A stretch of 64,000 nt of DNA from the NCBI RefSeq assembly GCF_003028855.1, contig NZ_CP028324.1, positions 3,410,001 through 3,474,000 of the forward strand. Reading direction: 5' to 3'. Each line of letters begins with the position of its first letter. Within the stretch, counting starts at the first letter, position 1. The DNA comes from Pseudoduganella armeniaca (GTDB lineage Bacteria > Pseudomonadota > Gammaproteobacteria > Burkholderiales > Burkholderiaceae_D). This document shows, one piece after another, positions 17,318-26,225 of this stretch. Below the pieces are notes generated by a model, which ran no database searches, was not told the origin of the DNA, and saw only the letters and a program-made list of their open reading frames with translations. The position numbers were made by a program, and so were the translations under genes.

Positions 17318-19623
17318 GCCGCCCTCCCGCCGCGCGCGCCGTCGCGTTCGACCAGCACGTCGATCGATTTCGCCGCCGGCACCTTGCTTTCCTTGGCGTG
17401 GTGCCACAGCGGGATCAGCGCATTGAGCTCGGGGAAGTAGCCGGCGACGCAACCTGGCGGGATATCGTAGCGCACCACCGTCAGGCCGCCCACCGCGCGC
17501 GGCACGCCGTCGTCGCTGGCGGTGCGCAGGGTCACCACGTCGCCCTCCGCCAGCGCATGGCGCGCCATGTCGGCGGCCGCCATGAACAGCACCATGCGGC
17601 TGCCGCGCACGCCGCGGAAGCGGTCGTCCAGGCTGTAGACGGTCGTGTTGAACTGGCCGTCGCTGCGCACCGTGAACAGGGTCAGCGCGCCGGGCACGCC
17701 GCGCGCCGTGTCGGGATCGGCCGGCAGTTCCTCGGGCACCGTGAAATTGGCCTTGCCGCTGTCGGTATGCCAGATGCGCTGGGCGGCCGCGAGCGGCTTG
17801 CGAAAGCCGCCCGGCCGCCACATGCGCGCCTCGACATCATGGAAGATGGCCGGGTAGGTTTGCGCGATGGCGGTGCGGATCGCGGCGTAGTCGGCCACCC
17901 AGCCGTCCCAGTCCACCCGCGGGTTCGGCGCCAACGTGGCCTTGGCGATGCCGGCCACGATGGCCGGCTCGGACAGCAGGGTGGCGGCGACCGGTTCGGC
18001 CATGCCGCGCGAGCCGTGCATGCAGGCGGTGCTGTCCTCGATCATCACGGCCTGCGGCCCGCTGGCCTGGCGGTCGATCTCGATGCGGCCCAGGCAGGGC
18101 AGGATGTAGGAGGCCCGGCCGTGGATCACGTGGTTGCGGTTGAGCTTGGTTGAAATCTGCACGGTCAGCGGCAGCCGGCGCCAGGCCGCTTCCATCAGCG
18201 CCGTTTCCGGCACGGCGCGCACGAAGTTGCCGCCCAGGCCGATGAACGCCTGTACCTTGCCGGCCAGGATGCTTTCGCAGGCTTCCACCGTGTTCATGCC
18301 TTTCTTGCGCGGGGGCTCGAAACCGTACTGCTCGCGCAAGCGGTCCAGCGGTGCCAGTTCCGGCTTCTCGGTGATGCCGACGGTGCGCTGGCCCTGCACG
18401 TTCGAATGCCCGCGCACGGGGCAGATGCCGGCCCCCGGCTTGCCCAGGTTGCCGCGCAGGAGCAGCAGGTTGACCAGCATCGCCACGTTCTGCACGCCGT
18501 TGCGGTGCTGGGTGACGCCCATGCCGTACACCGCCATCACGGCGCTGGACCGGCAGTAGACGGCGGCGGCATCTTCCAGGGCGCTGCGCGCCAGCCCGGA
18601 CTCGCGCTCGATGTCGGCCCATGAACAGGCGCGTACGCTGGCCTCGAACGTGTCGAAGCCATGGGTATGCTCGGCCAGGAAGGCGGTGTCCAGTACGCGC
18701 TGGCCGCCATTGGCGCGGGCGGCGTCGTCCAGCGCCAGGATCGCCTTGCACAGGCCCATCAGCGCGGCCGTGTCGCCGCCGGCTTTCAGCTGGTGGTACT
18801 GGGTGCTGATGGCCGTCTCGGCGCCGGTCAGCATCTCCAGCGGCGATTGCGGATTGGTGAAGCTGACCAGGCCGCGCTCGCGCAGCGGATTGAACGTGAT
18901 GATCGGCACGCCGCGCTTGCGCGCCGCCTGCAGCTGGTGCAGCATGCGCGGGCTGTTCACCCCGACGTTCTGGCCAAAGAAGAAGATGCAGTCGGTGCGC
19001 TCGAAGTCATCCAGGGTGACGGTGCCGACCGGTACGCCGATGGTCTTCTGCAGGCCGACCGAGGTGCTTTCGTGGCACATGTTCGAGCTGTCCGGCAGGT
19101 TGTTGTTGCCGTACATGCGCGCCAGCAGCTGGTACAGATAGGAGGTCTCCAGCGAGGCGCGCCCGGAACTGTAGAACACCACCTGCTCGCGCTCGCAAGC
19201 GCGCAGCGCGGCGCCGATCTCGGCGAACGCCGTGTCCCAGGCGACGGGGCGGTACTTGTCGCTGGCCGCATCCCAGCGCAGCGGCACCGTCAGGCGGCCC
19301 TGGTCTTCCAGGGCGTGGTCGCTCCAGTCCTCCAGCGCCGTCACGGTATGCCGTTCGAAAAAGCTGGCGTCGATGGCCTTGCTGGTGGTCTCCCATGCGG
19401 TGGCCTTGGCGCCGCTTTCGCAGAACTCGAACGGGTGCGGATTGGCCGGCTTGGCCCAGGCACAGCTGACGCAGGCGAAGCCGTCCGGCTTGTTCTGGTG
19501 CGTCAGCAGGCGCGCGTCCTTCAGCGGTACGTGCTGGTCCAGCAGGATATTGGTCACTTCGCCAACCGAGCCCCAGCCGCCCGCCGGCATGGTCGGCCGT
19601 TCGATCTTCAGTTCCTCGCTCAT
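17314..19623 (-). CDS. FdhF/YdeP-family molybdopterin oxidoreductase
   Basis: 769-residue molybdopterin oxidoreductase of the YdeP branch. The blocks SNMCHESTS, FFFGQNVGVNSPRM, GMGVTQHRNGVQN, PGAGICPVRGHSNVQGQR and GLGGNFVRAVPET are characteristic. There is no in-frame TGA and so no selenocysteine. The N-terminal cysteines (FACVSCAW) are fewer than in a full 4Fe-4S formate dehydrogenase. The E. coli homologue is linked to acid resistance and its substrate is unsettled. Coupled to fdhD downstream. Confidence 0.92.
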   Translation of the reverse strand: MSEELKIERPTMPAGGWGSVGEVTNILLDQHVPLKDARLLTHQNKPDGFACVSCAWAKPANPHPFEFCESGAKATAWETTSKAIDASFFERHTVTALEDWSDHALEDQGRLTVPLRWDAASDKYRPVAWDTAFAEIGAALRACEREQVVFYSSGRASLETSYLYQLLARMYGNNNLPDSSNMCHESTSVGLQKTIGVPVGTVTLDDFERTDCIFFFGQNVGVNSPRMLHQLQAARKRGVPIITFNPLRERGLVSFTNPQSPLEMLTGAETAISTQYHQLKAGGDTAALMGLCKAILALDDAARANGGQRVLDTAFLAEHTHGFDTFEASVRACSWADIERESGLARSALEDAAAVYCRSSAVMAVYGMGVTQHRNGVQNVAMLVNLLLLRGNLGKPGAGICPVRGHSNVQGQRTVGITEKPELAPLDRLREQYGFEPPRKKGMNTVEACESILAGKVQAFIGLGGNFVRAVPETALMEAAWRRLPLTVQISTKLNRNHVIHGRASYILPCLGRIEIDRQASGPQAVMIEDSTACMHGSRGMAEPVAATLLSEPAIVAGIAKATLAPNPRVDWDGWVADYAAIRTAIAQTYPAIFHDVEARMWRPGGFRKPLAAAQRIWHTDSGKANFTVPEELPADPDTARGVPGALTLFTVRSDGQFNTTVYSLDDRFRGVRGSRMVLFMAAADMARHALAEGDVVTLRTASDDGVPRAVGGLTVVRYDIPPGCVAGYFPELNALIPLWHHAKESKVPAAKSIDVLVERDGARGGRAA

Positions 19624-19753
19624 GGGTTCTCCTTACAGTCAAGCAGCTACCGTAACCGGCGCGCCGCCGCCGCCTCGGTGCGCGTGCGCACACAGCCGGC
19701 ATCGGCCAAGGACATTCCCGGGTCAGCCCACAAGGGCCGGCGAGGGTGATATC

Positions 19754-20743
19754 ATGGTCGGCTTTACAGCATTGCCATGCAGACCACCAATGGATGACCA
19801 GAGCCAAGCGCGCCACCCGGCCGACGTGCCCCCCGGGCCGGCCAAGCCGGACTTGAGCGGCGAGTATTCGAGCGGCAATTACGCGGCACCTTCCCCCGGC
19901 GCGGCCAGTCATACAGCCGAATATGCGGCCGAGTCCGCGCCTGGGCATGCGGCCGGAAACACGGCCGGAAACACGGCCGGAAACACGGCCGGATACACGG
20001 CCGGATATGCGGCGGACTATGCGACGCAGCCGGACACCGCGCTGGGCGGCGCCGACGCGCTTGCCTACAAGCCGGGACTGTCGCGCAAGGTGGTGTTCGG
20101 GCTGCTTGGCGCCGCCGTGCTGGTGTTTGCCGCCGGTTCAGCCTGGGTCGGCTACGAGGTGGCGACGGGCAGCGCGATCGACCGGCTGGGCAAGTCGGTG
20201 GCGCCGCCCGGCGCCGCCGCGCTGCCGGCACCGGTTGCGCCAGGCGCTACCACGGCCGGCACGCCGGCCGCGGCGCCGCTGCCAGAACCAACCGCGTCGG
20301 GCTTGCTGGCACCGGAACTGGCCGCCGGCCCCACGGCGCCGCCGGCGCTGCCATCGGCGGAAGAGCTGTTGGCCGGGCCGAAGAAGCCCGAGGCCTTGCT
20401 GCCGGCGCCGGCCGCCCTTACGCGCGACCTGCCGGAGTGGCTGGTGATCGAAGTGGGTGGGGCGGCGCGGGCCAAGGCGCCGCTGCCGGCCGCGCCCGCC
20501 GCACCGGCGCCTGCGCAGCCCGTGGTCGCGCAGACGGCGGGCGGTTCGGGCGACGAGACGGCAGCGGCCGCGAGCAAGGTGCCGCAGGCGCCGCCAGCGC
20601 CGCGCCGCGAGCCGCAGGAACGCGCCTCGTCGGTGTTCGCGCGTTGCCCGAAGCCGGGCGAGTCCGGCGCCGTCGAGTGCCGCCGCGCCGTGTGCAGCGG
20701 CGCTGCGCGCAAGCAGGCGGTCTGCGCCGCCTATACCGGGTAA
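19754..20743 (+). CDS. single-span membrane protein with C-terminal Cys4 motif (paralog 3)
   Basis: Roughly 330 residues: a repeat-bearing N-terminus, one membrane span (VVFGLLGAAVLVFAAGSAWVG), a long Ala/Pro linker, and the C-terminal C-x10-C-R-x3-C-x9-C module (RCPKPGESGAVECRRAVC region). This is the only intact close match to the frameshifted gene at 15809, and it shares the motif with 5297. Five 12-bp units at 19951-20010 encode repeated Ala-Gly-Asn/Tyr-Thr. The start is ATG 19754 with GAGGG upstream; ATG 19790 is possible. It diverges from the molybdopterin oxidoreductase. Confidence 0.65.
   Translation: MVGFTALPCRPPMDDQSQARHPADVPPGPAKPDLSGEYSSGNYAAPSPGAASHTAEYAAESAPGHAAGNTAGNTAGNTAGYTAGYAADYATQPDTALGGADALAYKPGLSRKVVFGLLGAAVLVFAAGSAWVGYEVATGSAIDRLGKSVAPPGAAALPAPVAPGATTAGTPAAAPLPEPTASGLLAPELAAGPTAPPALPSAEELLAGPKKPEALLPAPAALTRDLPEWLVIEVGGAARAKAPLPAAPAAPAPAQPVVAQTAGGSGDETAAAASKVPQAPPAPRREPQERASSVFARCPKPGESGAVECRRAVCSGAARKQAVCAAYTG
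19951..20010 (+). repeat. five 12-bp in-frame tandem repeats
   Basis: Five consecutive units of GGCCGGAAACAC, drifting to GGCCGGATACAC and GGCCGGATATGC, each encoding four residues of the AGNT/AGYT type in the cytoplasmic segment of paralog 3. Unit number could vary between strains by slippage. Confidence 0.8.
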
Positions 20744-20750
20744 CAACATC

Positions 20751-21018
20751 GGTGTCAGGCACCTGATCAGCACCGGGGCCTGTCCCTGATGCCGCTAAGT
20801 TAAGAGCAAAGTAGCTGGGTTAGGGTCTGCCGGGTCGCCGGACCGCCCCGCAGGGGACTGACCCTGGTTTTAATCGCAGAACCATGTGACTTGGGCGATA
20901 GAAACCGGGGTCAGTCCCAAAAAACGGGACAGACCCCAAGCGAGCGTCTGTTCTCTGCGCGCCAAAATTCCTTAACTTAGCGGCATTAGGGTCAGTCCCG
21001 CAGGGACAGACCCCAATG
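20751..21018. repeat. intergenic repeat block bounded by 28-bp inverted repeats
   Basis: Between two convergent genes. An inverted pair at 20777-20804 and 20971-20998 matches at 25 of 28 positions, with an exact core of ATGCCGCTAAGTTAAG. Inside and just outside are several copies of the GGGGTCTGTCCC/GGGACAGACCCC motif that recurs elsewhere in the window, plus a GGTGTCAGGCACC half-element at the left edge. It looks like a non-coding mobile or REP-type element. No open frame of note is inside. Confidence 0.6.
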
Positions 21019-21030
21019 CATCCAGCGCCG

Positions 21031-21501
21031 TTAGAGGAACCGGTCCAGGATCTTCTTGCTGTGTTTGTCCAGCCCGTACTGATCCCGGATCAGGAAATGG
21101 ATGCCATGCGTATCCGATACTAGGAGCGACGTCGCGCCGATCCGGCGGATGTCCTCTTCCCCCCGTAATACGAACTCGGTTCGCCCCCGGTTGGTCTCCA
21201 CCGTCCACGTGCACGGCGTGGCAAAGCTCGTCACGTCGACGATGCGGGCGATCTCCGGCATGAACTCGCGGCCGGCCAGCTCCTCGCGCACCAGCGCCGC
21301 GATCGCCGGCGGCAGGTCTTCCACGCGCTCGATCCAGGCCACTTCCTTGCCGTCCGAGTTGACCAGGGCCAGACCCTCGTCCGGCGCCTGCACGGGAAAT
21401 GCGCGCACGGGCGAGACGTTGTGGTGGATGGTGCCGGCAGCATCGGTCAGGTTCAGGCGCCCGAAGGCGTCGCGTTCCAGCTGAAAATCAATTGTCGTCA
21501 T
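21031..21501 (-). CDS. DUF1854 family protein, cyanophycin-locus associated
   Basis: 156 residues with no catalytic motif recognisable. The wording (HNVSPVRAFPV, GKEVAWIERVEDLP, REFMPEIARI, VETNRGRTEFVLRGEEDIRR) fits DUF1854. That family typically accompanies an ABC transporter beside proteobacterial cyanophycin synthetases. Its start overlaps the end of the ABC transporter gene by 14 nt, so the two are one transcription unit. Probably a cytoplasmic accessory to that transporter. Confidence 0.82.
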   Translation of the reverse strand: MTTIDFQLERDAFGRLNLTDAAGTIHHNVSPVRAFPVQAPDEGLALVNSDGKEVAWIERVEDLPPAIAALVREELAGREFMPEIARIVDVTSFATPCTWTVETNRGRTEFVLRGEEDIRRIGATSLLVSDTHGIHFLIRDQYGLDKHSKKILDRFL

Positions 21502-23773
21502 GGCGTTTCGTATTGTTGTCGTCCAGGTCGGTGTCCACGTTGCGGGCCTGTGCCTCGTACAGGCGGTAGTAGGCGCCTTCCTTGGCCATCAATTCCTCGT
21601 GCGGGCCTTCCTCGACCACCTTGCCGCGGTCCATCACGACCAGGCGGTTGGCGCGCTGCAGGGTGGACAGGCGGTGCGCGATGGCGATCGTGGTGCGGCC
21701 GGCCACCAGGTTGTCCAGCGCCTTCTGGATTTCCTTTTCCGTTTCCGAGTCGACCGAAGCGGTGGCTTCGTCCAGGATCAGGATCTTCGGATCGATCAGG
21801 AGGGCGCGGGCGATCGAGATGCGCTGGCGTTCGCCGCCGGACAGGCCCTGGCCCCGTTCGCCCACCATCGAGTCGTAGCCCTGCGGCAGGCGCAGGATGA
21901 AATCGTGCGCGTGGGCGGCGCGGGCCGCCGCCATGATCTGCGCGCGCGTCGCATCCGGCTTGCCGTAGGCGATGTTCTCGGCGATGGTGCCGAAGAACAG
22001 GAACGGCTCCTGCAGCACCAGGCCGATGTTGCGGCGGTAGTCCGACACGGCGAACGAGCGGATGTCCACGCCGTCCAGCAGGATCGCGCCCTCGGCCACG
22101 TCGTAGAAGCGGCAGATCAGGTTGACCAGCGTCGACTTGCCCGAGCCGCTGTGGCCGACCAGGCCGATCATCTCGCCGGCCTTGATCTCCAGGTTGACGC
22201 CGCGGTTGACAGCGCGGTTGCCGTAGCGGAAGCCCACTTCGCGCAAGGTGATGTTGCCCTCGATCTTGCCGACCTTGACGGGGTTGGCCGGCTCCGGCAC
22301 GGAGGACACGTGGTCCAGGATGTCGAAGATGCGCTTGGCGGCCGAGGCCGACTTCTGCGTCACCGAGACGATGCGGCTCATCGAATCGAGGCGGCCGTAG
22401 AAGCGGCTGGAGTAGGTCAGGAAGGCCGTCAGCACGCCCACCGTGATGTGCGACTTCGACACCTGCCAGATGCCGAACACATAGATCACCAGCAGGCCGA
22501 TCTCGGTCAGGAACGAGACGGTGGGCGAGAACAGCGACCAGACCTTGTTCAGTTTGTCGTTGACGGCCAGGTTATGGCGGTTCGCCACGCGGAAGCGGTT
22601 GGCCTCGCGCGCCTCCTGGGCGAAGGCCTTCACCACGCGGATGCCGGGAATCGTATCGGCCAGCACGTTGGTCACCTCGCCCCACACGCGGTCGATCTTC
22701 TCGAAGCCGGTGCGCAGCTTGTCGCGCACCAGGTGGATCAGCCAGGCGATGAACGGCAGCGGCACCAGCGTCACCATGGCCAGCCACGGGTCGATCGAGA
22801 ACAGGATCACGCCCGTCATGATGATCATCAGGCAGTCGGAGGCGAAATCGAGCAGGTGCAGCGACAGGAACACGCAGATGCGGTCGCTCTCGCTGCCGAT
22901 GCGCGACATCAGGTCGCCGGTGCGCTTGCCGCCGAAGTATTCCAGCGACAAGCGCAGCAGGTGTTCGTAGGTATTGGTACGCAGGTCCGCGCCGATGCGT
23001 TCGGACACCAGGGCCAGCACATAGGTCTTGCCCCAGCCCAGGATCCAGGCCAGCACGGCGGCGCCCAGCAGGCCGGACATGTAGAGGATGACGAGTTCCG
23101 TGTTGACGGGCTGGCCGTTCTGGTACGGAATCAAGACGTTGTCCATCAGCGGCATCGACAGGTAAGGCGGAATCATGTGCGCGCCGGTGGACAGCAGCAT
23201 CAGGGTGAAACCGCCCAGCAGCGCCCAGCGGTAGGGGTGGGCGAAGCGCCACAGCCGGAACAGGGTCCAGGTGGACGGCGGCGTGTGCACGACCTTGGTG
23301 CAGATGGGGCATTCGTCCTGGTCCGGCTCCAGTGGGGCCTTGCAGGTGGGGCAGGCGTGTTCCTCGACGCGTACGGGCGCGACACCGGTCAGCGCCGTCT
23401 CCAGCAGCGGGCCGAATTGTTCGGTCAGGCGGATCGCGTGCAGGTTCTGGCCCAAGGTGAAGCGCCAGGCGGCCAGGCGGCCCTGCGCGTCGACCAGCTC
23501 CAGGTGGCCGACGCCGGCATGGTCGTGCAATTTGAGCGCCATGCCGGCCTTGTACGGCCACGACTGCCACGTGCTGGCCCCGGGCGCGCGCGACAGGACG
23601 CGGTGCTCCGTCAAAAGGATGATACCTTTGGCGAAATGGAGTTTCGCATCGAGGTCAACCTCCAGCGCACTCTGCACGTTTTCCCCTGGAGCAAGCTGTA
23701 AATTCGCTTCGGAATGCCAGAGTTCAGGCAGTTCGACCCGGGTCGCTCCAGCGGGAAAGTCGGTTGTTATCAT
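21488..23773 (-). CDS. ABC transporter, fused membrane/ATPase, with N-terminal zinc ribbon; cyanophycin-locus type
   Basis: About 761 residues. An N-terminal PH-like soluble domain (1-130) is followed by a zinc ribbon with C141-x2-C144 and C155-x2-C158. Next come a six-span exporter-type membrane domain (about 185-480) and an ATPase domain with Walker A GHSGSGKST, signature LSGGERQR and Walker B ILILDEA. This architecture is typical of exporters found beside cyanophycin synthetases; the cargo is unknown. ATG 23773 is preferred, as 13 further codons upstream lack an ATG. Divergent from the synthetase pair. Confidence 0.88.
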   Translation of the reverse strand: MITTDFPAGATRVELPELWHSEANLQLAPGENVQSALEVDLDAKLHFAKGIILLTEHRVLSRAPGASTWQSWPYKAGMALKLHDHAGVGHLELVDAQGRLAAWRFTLGQNLHAIRLTEQFGPLLETALTGVAPVRVEEHACPTCKAPLEPDQDECPICTKVVHTPPSTWTLFRLWRFAHPYRWALLGGFTLMLLSTGAHMIPPYLSMPLMDNVLIPYQNGQPVNTELVILYMSGLLGAAVLAWILGWGKTYVLALVSERIGADLRTNTYEHLLRLSLEYFGGKRTGDLMSRIGSESDRICVFLSLHLLDFASDCLMIIMTGVILFSIDPWLAMVTLVPLPFIAWLIHLVRDKLRTGFEKIDRVWGEVTNVLADTIPGIRVVKAFAQEAREANRFRVANRHNLAVNDKLNKVWSLFSPTVSFLTEIGLLVIYVFGIWQVSKSHITVGVLTAFLTYSSRFYGRLDSMSRIVSVTQKSASAAKRIFDILDHVSSVPEPANPVKVGKIEGNITLREVGFRYGNRAVNRGVNLEIKAGEMIGLVGHSGSGKSTLVNLICRFYDVAEGAILLDGVDIRSFAVSDYRRNIGLVLQEPFLFFGTIAENIAYGKPDATRAQIMAAARAAHAHDFILRLPQGYDSMVGERGQGLSGGERQRISIARALLIDPKILILDEATASVDSETEKEIQKALDNLVAGRTTIAIAHRLSTLQRANRLVVMDRGKVVEEGPHEELMAKEGAYYRLYEAQARNVDTDLDDNNTKRHDDN

Positions 23774-23890
23774 TGTCGGCGGTACTCCGGTGGTTTCTTT
23801 GCCAAGTGGCAAGAATGTTGATTCGGTGGGAAAATAGGGTAGTTGTTACAGCAACGGATCAGGCCCCTGTTGCGCTGACACGATTTAGCG

Positions 23891-23939
23891 TAGCCGAAGA
23901 GTGCAGGCGGTTTATTGTATTCTTCGGCTATTCGAATAG
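23891..23939. promoter_or_regulatory. two dyads in the divergent cyanophycin promoter region
   Basis: A perfect 10-bp inverted repeat (TAGCCGAAGA at 23891-23900, TCTTCGGCTA at 23921-23930) overlaps a perfect 12-bp palindrome, CTATTCGAATAG, at 23928-23939. Both lie in the AT-rich gap between the divergent ABC transporter and first synthetase. They are plausible regulator sites for both directions. Confidence 0.45.
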
Positions 23940-24002
23940 ACGATAAAGAAGAGGAAGCTCTGCTTTTGCGGAGTATACCGCAAGAGGTAGTAGAGCAAAA
24001 AC

Positions 24003-26183
24003 ATGACAAAGAAGAAAGACATCGAACTTCTCCGTGTAACTTACCTGCGCGGACCGAATATCTGGACCTACCGCCCGGTCATCGAAGCCTGGCTGGATAT
24101 TGGCGAGCTGGAAAACTTCCCTTCGAACAAACTGCCGGGCCTGACGGAGCGGCTGACGGCGTGGCTGCCCAGCCTGGTCGAGCACCGCTGCGGCGTGGGC
24201 GAGGTGGGCGGCTTCATCGAGCGCCTGCGCGACGGCACCTACGTCGGCCACATCCTCGAGCACGTCGTGCTGGAGCTGCAGAACCTGGCCGGCATGCGCA
24301 CGGGCTTCGGCAAGACGCGCCAGACGGCGGAAGGCAGCGGTATCTACAAGATGGCGTTCCGCACCCGCCAGGAGCAGGTCGGCCGGCGCGCCCTGGTGCT
24401 GGGCCGCGAACTGCTGATGGCCGCCATCGAGGACCGCGCCTTCGACCTGCCGGCCGCGGTGGCCGAGCTGACCGACATGGTCGAGCGCCTGTGCCTGGGC
24501 CCCAGCACCAACAACATCGTGGAAGCGGCGATCGAGCGCAAGATTCCGCAGATTCGCCTGACCGACGGCAACCTGGTCCAGCTGGGCCATGGCGCGCGCC
24601 AGCGCCGCATCTGGACCGCCGAGACCGACAATACCAGCGCCATCGCCGAAGGCATCGCCAGCGACAAGGACATGACGAAGGACATCCTGAAGGCCTGCGG
24701 CGTGCCCGTGCCGGAAGGCGCCCTCGTCACCAGCGCCGACCAGGCGTGGGAAGAGGCGCAGGACATCGGCCTGCCCGTCGCAGTCAAGCCGTATGACGGC
24801 AACCATGGCCGTGGCGTCTCGCTGAACCTGTCCACCGAGGCGGACGTGCGCGCGGCCTACGACATCGCGGTGCAGCGCGGCGGCAGCGAATCCGTCATCG
24901 TCGAGAAGTTCATCGTCGGCGACGAGCACCGCCTGCTGGTCGTCGGCCGCAAGGTCGTCGCGGCATCGAAGGGCGAGTCGCTGTGGGTCACCGGCGACGG
25001 CAAGCTGTCGGTGCAGGAGCTGGTGGACACGCAGATCAATACCGATCCGCGCCGCGGCACCACCGAGGAATTCCCCCTCAATATCGTCGAACCGAAAAAA
25101 TCGCAGGAAGTGCAGCTGGACCTGCAGCGCCAGGGCTTGAGCCCGGATTCCGTGCCGGAGGCCGGCCGCAAGGTGCTGATTCAGTTGAACGGCAACGTGG
25201 CCAACGACGTGACCGACGACGTCCATCTAGCCGTGGCCGAGATGGCCGCGCTGGCGGCGCGCGCCGTCGGCCTGGACATCGCCGGCATCGACATGGTGGT
25301 GCAGGATGTGTCGCAGCCGCTGGAAAGCCAGGGCGGCGCCATCATCGAAGTCAACGCCAGCCCGGGCCTGTTGGCCCACCTGAAGCCGGCCGCCGGCGGC
25401 ACCCCGCGCAACGTGGGCGCCGCCATCGTCGACCAGCTGTTCGCGCCGGAAGCGGATGGCCGCATCCCGATCGTCGGCGTGTCCGGCACGCGCCACACGG
25501 CGCTGATCGCGCGCCTGACGGCCTGGCAGCTGCAAGTGTCGGGCCGCTATGTCGGCGTGGCCTGCGAGGAAGGCGTCTACCTGAACGGGCGCAAGATCGC
25601 GCGCGGCCCGCTGTCCGAATGGGAATCGGGCCAGCGCCTGCTGCTGAACAAGAATGTCGAATCGGCGGTGTTCGCCAACGGCAACCGCATGATCCTGACC
25701 GAGGGCTTCGCGTACGACCGCTGCACCGTGGGTGTCGTCACCGATACCGCCGGCAGCGAGCAGCTGGGCGAGTTCTACATCGACGCGCCGGAGCAGATGT
25801 TCAACGTGCTGCGCACGCAGGTTGACGTGGTGCTGCCGGAAGGCGTGGCCGTGCTGAACGCGGGCGACGCCCAAGTGGCCTCGATGGCCGACCTGTGCGA
25901 CGGCAGCGTGATCTTCTATGGCGTCGACGAGCACGTCGAAGCGCTGGTGGCGCACCGCGCCGAGGGCGGCAAGGCCGTGTTCCTGCACGCGGACGGCTTC
26001 GTGCTGGCCAACGGCGCCGACACGGTGGCCGTGCTGCCGGCCAGCTGCCTGCCGAACGACGAGGAGGAGTGCCGCGAAGCGGTGCTGGCCGCGCTGGCCA
26101 CCGGCTGGGCCCTGGGCCTGTCGCCGGACCTGATCGCCGCCGCGCTGCGCACCTTCGAGTGGAAAACGCGCCGCGCCGCATAA
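24003..26183 (+). CDS. CphA-like protein with defective Mur-ligase P-loop (CphA'/CphA2-type)
   Basis: 726 residues of the cyanophycin synthetase family. The N-terminal domain (1-160) and ATP-grasp domain (about 210-480; GLPVAVKPYDGNHGRGV and EVNASPGLLAH) are intact. The Mur-ligase-like third domain is altered: at residues 492-500 the P-loop reads GVSGTRHTA where the active enzyme has GTNGKTT, and the protein is about 130 residues shorter than its neighbour. Arginine ligation by this domain is therefore unlikely. It may polymerise preformed dipeptides as described for CphA2, or assist the full CphA. First gene of the pair, 42 nt before cphA. Confidence 0.88.
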   Translation: MTKKKDIELLRVTYLRGPNIWTYRPVIEAWLDIGELENFPSNKLPGLTERLTAWLPSLVEHRCGVGEVGGFIERLRDGTYVGHILEHVVLELQNLAGMRTGFGKTRQTAEGSGIYKMAFRTRQEQVGRRALVLGRELLMAAIEDRAFDLPAAVAELTDMVERLCLGPSTNNIVEAAIERKIPQIRLTDGNLVQLGHGARQRRIWTAETDNTSAIAEGIASDKDMTKDILKACGVPVPEGALVTSADQAWEEAQDIGLPVAVKPYDGNHGRGVSLNLSTEADVRAAYDIAVQRGGSESVIVEKFIVGDEHRLLVVGRKVVAASKGESLWVTGDGKLSVQELVDTQINTDPRRGTTEEFPLNIVEPKKSQEVQLDLQRQGLSPDSVPEAGRKVLIQLNGNVANDVTDDVHLAVAEMAALAARAVGLDIAGIDMVVQDVSQPLESQGGAIIEVNASPGLLAHLKPAAGGTPRNVGAAIVDQLFAPEADGRIPIVGVSGTRHTALIARLTAWQLQVSGRYVGVACEEGVYLNGRKIARGPLSEWESGQRLLLNKNVESAVFANGNRMILTEGFAYDRCTVGVVTDTAGSEQLGEFYIDAPEQMFNVLRTQVDVVLPEGVAVLNAGDAQVASMADLCDGSVIFYGVDEHVEALVAHRAEGGKAVFLHADGFVLANGADTVAVLPASCLPNDEEECREAVLAALATGWALGLSPDLIAAALRTFEWKTRRAA

Positions 26184-26225
26184 GCAGCCGCAGCACCTTC
26201 AAGAATAACGAAACAGGACGAGTAC

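Noticed and set aside
17314..19623. Selenocysteine-containing formate dehydrogenase
   Set aside because: There is no in-frame TGA, and the YdeP-branch motifs are present instead.
19951..20010. CRISPR-like short repeats
   Set aside because: The units are 12 bp, contiguous and in frame within a coding region, with no spacers.
21500..23701. 733-codon plus-strand frame opposite the ABC transporter
   Set aside because: Antisense shadow; the minus-strand product has complete Walker and signature motifs.
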